A stretch of DNA of 64,000 nucleotides from Malachius bipustulatus (Eukaryota; Arthropoda; Insecta; Coleoptera; Melyridae), in assembly GCA_910589415.1 (NCBI GenBank), contig OU342630.1, positions 72,164,186 to 72,228,185 on the forward strand, given 5' to 3'. Of this stretch, positions 57,571 through 64,000 are shown piece by piece; the first letter of the stretch is position 1; every line of letters starts with the position of its first letter. The notes under the pieces were generated by a model. The model did no database searches, had not been told where the DNA came from, and saw only the letters and a list, made by a program, of their open reading frames with translations. The position numbers were made by a program, and so were the translations under genes.

Positions 57571-59260
57571 ATAAAAAAACCTTCTTGCGCATCAATCGCA
57601 GAAATAGTGTATTTTTATGCGATTCAATTATGAATATTTTCACCGCTTTTTAAATTGGATTTTTGAAATTTTCCAGTCAGGTCATATTAGCGTAATGGTT
57701 TACTGAGAAAATTTCATTTCATTTAGTTTGAAAACGTGCCTAATAGAATGGATTTTTAAATTTAACAAAATAAGAAAAAATGGGCAAATTTAATTTTTTT
57801 TTCCTTTTCCTGTGTCCGCCACTGGCTAACTTTAACTTAAAAAATACTATTCTTTACACTACCTTTAATAAATTCGCAAAAAGTGAAAGGGGAACTTTGA
57901 AAACCGAAAATTTGAAATTTTAGAGGAATAAACATCAAGTAAAAATATTCGAATATCTCCGCCATTTTCCATATTTGCTTGTTGAGATTTTTCAGAGTTA
58001 GGGGTTATTCGTATAGTTGCCTACTGGAAAAACTTCAGCTCAATTCCTTCAAAAAAGGCTCATAAATGGTTATAGAAATTTAGCCATTTTTACCCTTTTC
58101 CTACCCACGCCACTGGCTTATTAAAGAAAAATATTCAAATTTTACTACATTAACTCAAATTTAAAATAATTTTCTTCCAATCGTGTTAATTTGGTTTAAA
58201 TTTGTTTTTCTAACTTGCTTATAGGTAGGTAGGTATAGGGGTTCAAAATCTGGCAATTTTTTCTAAAATTGAAAAGGCCACAATTTTGAAACGGCTCTAT
58301 TTTACTCAAATACAGTACCAGACGACTCCTTGCGGCTATCTTACTCATAAAAAATTTCAGCCCCCTAGATTGAAAACTGCGACCAGAAACCGTGCCTCAT
58401 AGACGGTTTTTATTTTTAATTTGGAGGGACACCCTGTAGAAATAACGCAGCTTTAGGAATTTTTTTTTACGAAAATCAAATGTCATTTTGAAGTTTCACA
58501 AGGGTAAAAAAATTCGTTCACTAATCCTTAAATATGAAGCTACAGCAGCGGTTTTAAAATTTTAGAGAAATAAACATCATATGAAAAAAATATTAATATC
58601 TCCGCCATTTTTCTTATTTACTTCTTGAAACTTTTAAGGGTTGAAGGATATTAGTGTACTTGCCTACTGTGAAAATTTCAGTTCAATTTCTTTAAAAATG
58701 AACTCATAAACGGTTATAGAAATTTAGACATTTTTACCCTTTTCCTACCCACGCCACTGGCTTATTAATATAAATAATGCCAATTTTATTGCTTTAATTC
58801 AAATTTAAAATAGTTTTCTTCCAATCTTGTTAATTTTATTTTAAAGTTTTATTGCCATCTTGCTCATACAGATACTCAAAAAATAGCAAATTTTTCAAAA
58901 ATTCAAATGGCTGCCATTTTGAAACGGCTTGGCCGATTTTGCTCAAGTGCAATACCAGACCACTCCTTGTGGATATCTTACTTTCACAAAAATTTCAGCC
59001 TCCTAGATTGAAAACTGCGACCTGAAATGATACCACAAGAACCGGATTTCTGGAATTTTGAAGGCACACCCTGTAGAAGTGACTCGACTTTTGGAAATTT
59101 TTTCAACGAAAATCTAACATCATTCCAAAGTTTTATAAGGATCCAAAATTTCGTTCACTAATCTTGAAACATAAAGCTACAGGAGCGTTTTGAAAATCGA
59201 AATTTCGCGTTTTTGTGATGTCGTCCTCAATAGTGTATTTTTTTATTAAAAAATACACTA
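57571..59260 (-). mobile_element. Helentron-like non-autonomous element, copy C
   Basis: Same orientation as copy B. The 3' hairpin end is at 57571-57625 and the 5' hairpin TAGTGTATTTTTTTATTAAA... at 59231-59260. Internal unit landmarks are at 58536 and 59173 (637 apart), the same offset as in copies A and B. The TA microsatellite and neighbouring ~100 bp are absent. Flanking bases at the 5' end (T|TAGTG) fit insertion between T residues, as known for Helentrons. Confidence 0.65.
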
Positions 59261-59787
59261 ACAGTAATCTAAAGTATCATTCAGCAAGCGGCCATTGCAG
59301 ACCATACAAGGTGAAATTGTTCTATTAAAGCCACCAAATTTATTTCGCTTCATTTACAATGGTTACTATTGAAAGTCTACAGCCAGTCAAGCTGAAGTAA
59401 CAAAAAATATTTTCATCTAAGTTTTTTAATTCCCTAATTTGTGAGATAAAATCAATAAATCCAAATATTAAAGTATAAAACCATAAATTTTTCGGCAGCT
59501 TGTATTTAGAGAGGTAAAGAAATTGATGAAATATTTACATTAAATTCAATAATAGGAAAGAACAATAAGGTAATAAGGCTTCTTTTAAAATAAATATTTA
59601 TAGCTTTGAGACACAAATTTTCAAAATTTATAATTTTGAGCGAACACACGAAAGTTTACAAGTACCAGAAAATCGATATCTTGATAATCTAAAAACTATA
59701 GGAAGATAAAAATTAGCCATTTTTCAAAATTACTTTTGTTTAATTTTATATGAATTATTTTAAACAAATAAAATTATTTACATATGT
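59261..59787. other. No recognisable feature
   Basis: AT-rich sequence leading to the Penelope-like signature. Confidence 0.35.
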
Positions 59788-59827
59788 CTGAAGATGCTAC
59801 TTTAAAAGTAGCGAAACACGTGTAACG
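59788..59827 (+). other. Penelope-like hairpin signature
   Basis: CTGAAGA (59788-59794), T, a hairpin GCTAC...GTAGC (59796-59812), GAAA (59813-59816), then CACGTGTAACG. CUGANGA-stem-GAAA is the hammerhead core, and 'GAAGATG-hairpin-GCGAAACACGTGT' strings are typical of Penelope-like elements. No reverse transcriptase was recognised nearby. It is arranged exactly like the minus-strand motif at 3726-3756, including the extra T. Confidence 0.5.
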
Positions 59828-60580
59828 TTTATAATATCCATCAGTATTGAGTGGAATTTTTTTAAACATTTATGTGTTCTATTTATATATACTGAAGGGA
59901 ATATTAATAATTTAACACACATCAAGCATTGATTATTGATTGTTAGGTCAGATCCAATATATTGCCTATAACCCTAGGCAGACACCTGAGTTTGAATACT
60001 GAAGGTCTAACATCAACAAGAGGGATTTTGACGTTACGAAATACCCAAGTAATATAATCCATCAGTATGCAGGGATTCTACAAAGTAAGAGTTGAAAACA
60101 TAAATTTTTCAGCTATATAAATATTAAGAATGAGCGTCGTTGCAATTAAGAAATAATTTGTTATGAAATAGTTCTCCTCTACGGAGTAGAATAAAACTCC
60201 TCTACGAAGAGTTTGCTAATTTCGAGGATTGCGCTAGATGTGCACGAAAGACAGCACATGCTAATGAAAATAAGCACCATAATGCTCATTTTAACTGTGA
60301 AATTTACTTATTATGTATGAGACACCTGGGGACGATAATAGTATCCTAAAATAACCGGTGGTGATAAAAACAATAGTAAATGTTTCAGTGGGATATTCAT
60401 CGACCTCTCTCGCAAGAGAAACGCGAGTTCTTCCTCGTGGACATATGTGCAACTACTTAACGTGTTTAATCGAAAAAAAAACTAAGACACATTAATGAAT
60501 TATTATTAAATTGTTGAAAAAATCAACTCTCAATGCCTGCAAACAGTTCGCTACTTTCTTCAATTGACCGCCAATGGCTT
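59828..60580. other. No recognisable feature
   Basis: AT-rich. A short direct repeat 'atccatcagtat' occurs at about 59838 and 60058 and may flank an insertion. Confidence 0.35.
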
Positions 60581-60589
60581 AGTGTTTTG

Positions 60590-61640
60590 GATGATCAAGA
60601 TGCAGGAAAACGGCTTACATGCCCCTATTTTAACTTCTCATGTTCTATTCCATGGTAGAGAAACATTTGTACTAGTTTTGTCTTTTTTTGGCGACGCGCT
60701 GAGAAATCTCAGATTTTTTCAGATTTTTTATCATTTGTGTATAAACATTTCATCTACATCATAGGGTACTACATGAAAAGTTAAAATAGGGGCATATCAG
60801 CTGTTTTCCTCTAACTTGAGCCGTTTTCGTTGTACCGGGTGTCCCAACACTAGTGTCCACCCCCTAAATCGAGCTTAATTTTAAAGATAAAAAATTGAAA
60901 CTTTGAGGATTTGTGTACTTGATATAGGACCACGGAATGGCATAATCAGTTTCATTAAAAAAAATTTAGTTCGGGCACCAGCGATAAAAAACTGTAAGAT
61001 GGTGGTAAATTGTCGAAAAAAAAATTGATTTTTTTTTCAATACATACGTAGAAATCGATTAATAAAATCAATATCGCTTGAAAGAAATGTGAAAAAACTA
61101 ATTATAGGGCTTTAATTAAATAAAATATAATTATATAGCAATGACAGGTAGACAATATAATCTGAACAATATAATCAATATAATCTGAAAACGGTAGGTG
61201 CAATAAGTTTTATGACAAAGTAAATAAGGGCCAAATAAGTAGAAGGACGGCTCTTGCTGGGCTAGCCGGCACACTGAACCTGCACTGGACAGTGTCGTAG
61301 TATGGACTCATGAAAAAGGTGATTATTAAAAAGATATTAAAAATGTTTTTTAATGAAACTAATTATGCCATTATGTAGTCCTATATTAATTACACAAATC
61401 CTCAAAGTTTCAATTTTTTATCTTCAAAATTAAGCTCGATTTAGGGGGTGGACACTAGTGTTGGGACACCCGGTACACTAGTACATTGACGTGTAATTTG
61501 AAAATTGTGGATTTCACTTGTTCATAACTCATAAACCACTAAATCTAAACACCAACTGTAAAAAAAAACTTATTTTTTCTTCTCATACAATCTATAAATG
61601 TAAAACATAATGAGCATGCCATTTAAAGAAACATAGCTTT
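60590..61640. mobile_element. Fold-back family G copy, interrupted
   Basis: Left part 60590-60834 ('ggaaaacggcttacatgccc', 'tttcatctacatcatagg') and right part 61474-61640 ('cttgttcataactcataaac') carry family G markers. They are separated by the inserted element at 60835. Confidence 0.7.
60835..61473. mobile_element. Fold-back element inserted in family G
   Basis: TA|CCGGGTGTCCCAACACTAGT and its exact inverse ending at 61473|TA. Outer arms of about 150 bp pair; the loop is long and AT-rich. Removing it and one TA rejoins the family G sequence. Confidence 0.85.
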
Positions 61641-62549
61641 GATATGTTTCGTACTTCTGTAACATTCTACGCATTATGAATGTAATTTTAAAATGTACCT
61701 TGAATGGGTCTCTATCCACTCCAAAAACAAAATTTTCTTAAAATCAAGGGACGTAGCCATAATTTTCCGTCGCGTATACAATGAATAAGCCTCTACCTAT
61801 ATATATTTTTATATTTTATTCACATCGATCTCAACTATTCTTATTGGAAAAACATTCAGTTTACGAACTTTTTAGCGCTTGCATAAAGGTTCGAAAAAAA
61901 CGTCAATTCTGATACCCTCTAGCATGAAATTTCTACACCTTTTGATCTTTCTCGCACTTGAAAGAGCATGTAATGCAAAGTCTCTGCTTTTGACTTCTCG
62001 CCGTAGAATTGGCTGCCATCTAAAGTATCTATTAAAAAAAGTACCGTAAACTTGAATAGAATGAAATAATTAATCCCTCGGAAGTCGGCAGTGATTATTT
62101 CAAAAAAATACTTCAAAAGAGGCAATTTAAATGTTTTTTTATTGTAGATCTCTAATACTTTAATCCAAATTTGATCTCAACCCCCCTTTGCGAGTCGCTA
62201 TGGTTTTGAAATTTTTCAGCCGTCAAAAAAATTGTATAATATCTAATTTTAAATGTAATTTGACTACCCTGTCACAATATCTAGGGTTAATGTTATGGTA
62301 ATGTTGGGGAGAATGTTAATGTTTCATTATTAGAATGTTTCAAGAACCACTGACATCACGATCGCCGATGGTGGTGAGTGGTGATGATGAAGCTAAGCAG
62401 GATTTTATAATGCTTCAGAAAATATACGTCCCTCCCTGTAACATATTCTGTCATCTAATAAGTTTTAAGTAAACATCATTCTATCAATCAGATCGAAAAC
62501 TTAATGCAAGCGCTTTGTACCCAATTTAAACTTAATTAAAATAAAAAAA
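61641..62549. other. No recognisable feature
   Basis: AT-rich spacer; nothing supported. Confidence 0.4.
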
Positions 62550-62554
62550 AATAG

Positions 62555-63060
62555 GTAATTTCGTAGATTACAGCGCCATCTATCATGAATCTAAAAAAAT
62601 ATTCTGACAAATCCTTCATATTTTGGTCGTAAAACCCGAATCTGCAATAAAAATAAAGGTTCCTTAATTACCAAAATGTCAAATTCATCCCTCCCCCTTC
62701 CCATCTTCATGGAGGGGTAAGGAGGAGAAATCTCCTACGTGTTTTCACCCGTAAAATCCCATAGAATCTGCAATAAAAAACGTGGGTTCTCATTTGAGAC
62801 TGCAAAGTTGCTGCCTCCTGCTCCCCACCCTAGGGGGTGGAGGTAGGTTGGTCAAGTTTGATATCATTGGATGTCTTCCTTCCAGATGAACAAATTTAAT
62901 TGCTCATTTTTTTGATCCGATTTGTAGTTTTTGATTTATTTGAATGTCTGTCTTCCTTCCAGATGAACAAATTTAATTGCTCATTTTTTTGATCCGATTT
63001 GTAGTTTTTGATTTATTTGAATGTCTTCAGATCAAAAATGAGCACCGTGTATATGGGCTT
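62555..63060 (+). repeat. Dispersed repeat, copy 2 (partner at 175-600)
   Basis: Shares ordered blocks with the start of the window ('gattacagcgc', 'tatcatgaat', 'ttggtcgtaaaa', 'atatcattggatgt'). It contains an extra internal tandem duplication at 62874-63028. Confidence 0.6.
62874..63028 (+). repeat. 77-bp perfect tandem duplication
   Basis: The segment starting TCTTCCTTCCAGATGAACAA occurs twice with an offset of 77 bases and no visible mismatch. Very recent duplication or an assembly artefact. Confidence 0.9.
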
Positions 63061-63221
63061 TCCCATTTGAAACAACAAAGTTGATAACTATTGCCGGTAT
63101 AACCGGTTTAGCCGAAGGGTCGTCATTTTCGAAATATTTTTCTGAGATAGATCCTAACCCAGCAAGCCGTAACTGCAGTCACCAAAATTTGAGATCTTTA
63201 GCTTTTTTAGTTCTCCATATA

Positions 63222-64000
63222 CAGGGTATCCCATAATATGTGGGCAATCTCCCGGATTTGGGTAAATTTCGTAAAAATAAATGAAAAAATAGCTGTAAAA
63301 TTATTTCCTCAGAGACACCCCTACAAAGATATTAGCTGTTGAAGTTGAGGGTTGAAAATCAATTTTTTGCAATAACTTTTTTATTTCTTGACCGATTTTG
63401 ATAATTTTTGGTTTTATTTTGTATTATATGGGACTGTTTAGAATAGTGTTTCATAATCTTTGGTAGCACATACATAGACCTCGGGATGGCATAACCCCCT
63501 CATTCACTTGAAAGAAAACAATTAAAATAATAATTTTACAGTTTTTTACGGTTAATTTTCTTTTTATTTGACATTTTTTACATAAAAAATGAATCCTTAT
63601 TTATTTCGATAGAGCAAACCTTTATCGAAATAAACGCCATTCTAATAGGTGATGCGTCGCAGGAACTTTCTAAATTTCAAGTAAATTTTAACAAGATGGC
63701 TGACCTTTGACAGTAAATTGAGCAGCAAACAAAACAATAACTTAATAAAATACACGTCAGTGTCAAATATTTCATTTCATGCAGATTTAATTCTAACTGA
63801 TTTTCTGCGTATTCAGCGTTTGTGCGTAACTCATTTTAAAATCAGTTAGAATTGAATCTGCATGAAATGAAATCTTTGACACTATTTGACGTGTATTTAA
63901 TTAAATTATTGTTTTGTTTCCTGCTCAATTTACTGTCAAAGGTCAGCCATCTTGTTAAAATTTACTTGAAATTTAGAAAGTTCCTGCGACGCATCACCTA
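63222..64000. mobile_element. Fold-back element cut by the window end
   Basis: The left end is TA|CAGGGTATCCC at 63222. The palindrome centre is near 63823: 'taggtgatgcgtcgc' at 63646 pairs with the last bases of the window. If symmetrical, the element should end near 64424. It shares 'cgg(g/a)atggcataa' with the fold-back at 60835. Confidence 0.8.

Overview
This 64 kb window is AT-rich eukaryotic DNA, most likely from an insect. The evidence is indirect: insect-type mariner/IS630-like, PIF/Harbinger-like and LINE remnants, a Penelope-like hairpin signature, abundant TA-flanked inverted-repeat elements, frequent TAGGTAGGTA/TACCTA strings, and no bacterial operon structure. No conserved host gene was recognised. 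The only candidate host-type gene is a small two-exon reading frame near 9.45-9.92 kb with its own TATA box. The species cannot be named from the sequence.

Layout. 0-9 kb: a Harbinger-type MITE (1.5 kb), the C-terminal end of a decayed DDE transposase (2.7 kb), a minus-strand CRE-TATA promoter followed by a Penelope-like hairpin (3.7-3.84 kb), and a MADF-domain gene split by a 5'-truncated LINE with clear target-site duplications (4.4-6.7 kb). A tRNA-like element lies at 8.2 kb. 9-27 kb: large fold-back elements (11.2, 12.1, 18.2, 20.9 kb), a Helentron-like element inserted in another fold-back (14.5-17.1 kb), a 3.5 kb element with ~290-bp repetitive inverted ends (21.9-25.4 kb), and an IS630/mariner-like element with an intron-containing broken transposase (25.4-27.0 kb). 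27-36 kb: a mariner-like element apparently blown up to 5 kb by nested insertions, then more fold-backs. 36-44 kb: mostly featureless AT-rich DNA. 44-49 kb: a multilayer palindrome and two near-kilobase fold-backs. 49-50 kb: a decayed second LINE. 51-64 kb: more fold-backs, a second mariner-like pseudogene (56-57 kb), a third Helentron-like copy (57.6-59.3 kb), and a palindrome cut by the window end.

Two themes stand out. First, about a dozen long fold-back elements share CAGGGTG-like tips next to a TA duplication although their interiors differ; they make up a large share of the window and would fold into long hairpins if transcribed. Second, three full copies and two end fragments of one element carry a hairpin at each end and two internal units offset by 637 bases, an architecture like non-autonomous Helentrons (HINE/DINE-1 type). 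Several insertions can be timed because the opposite palindrome arm preserves the empty site.
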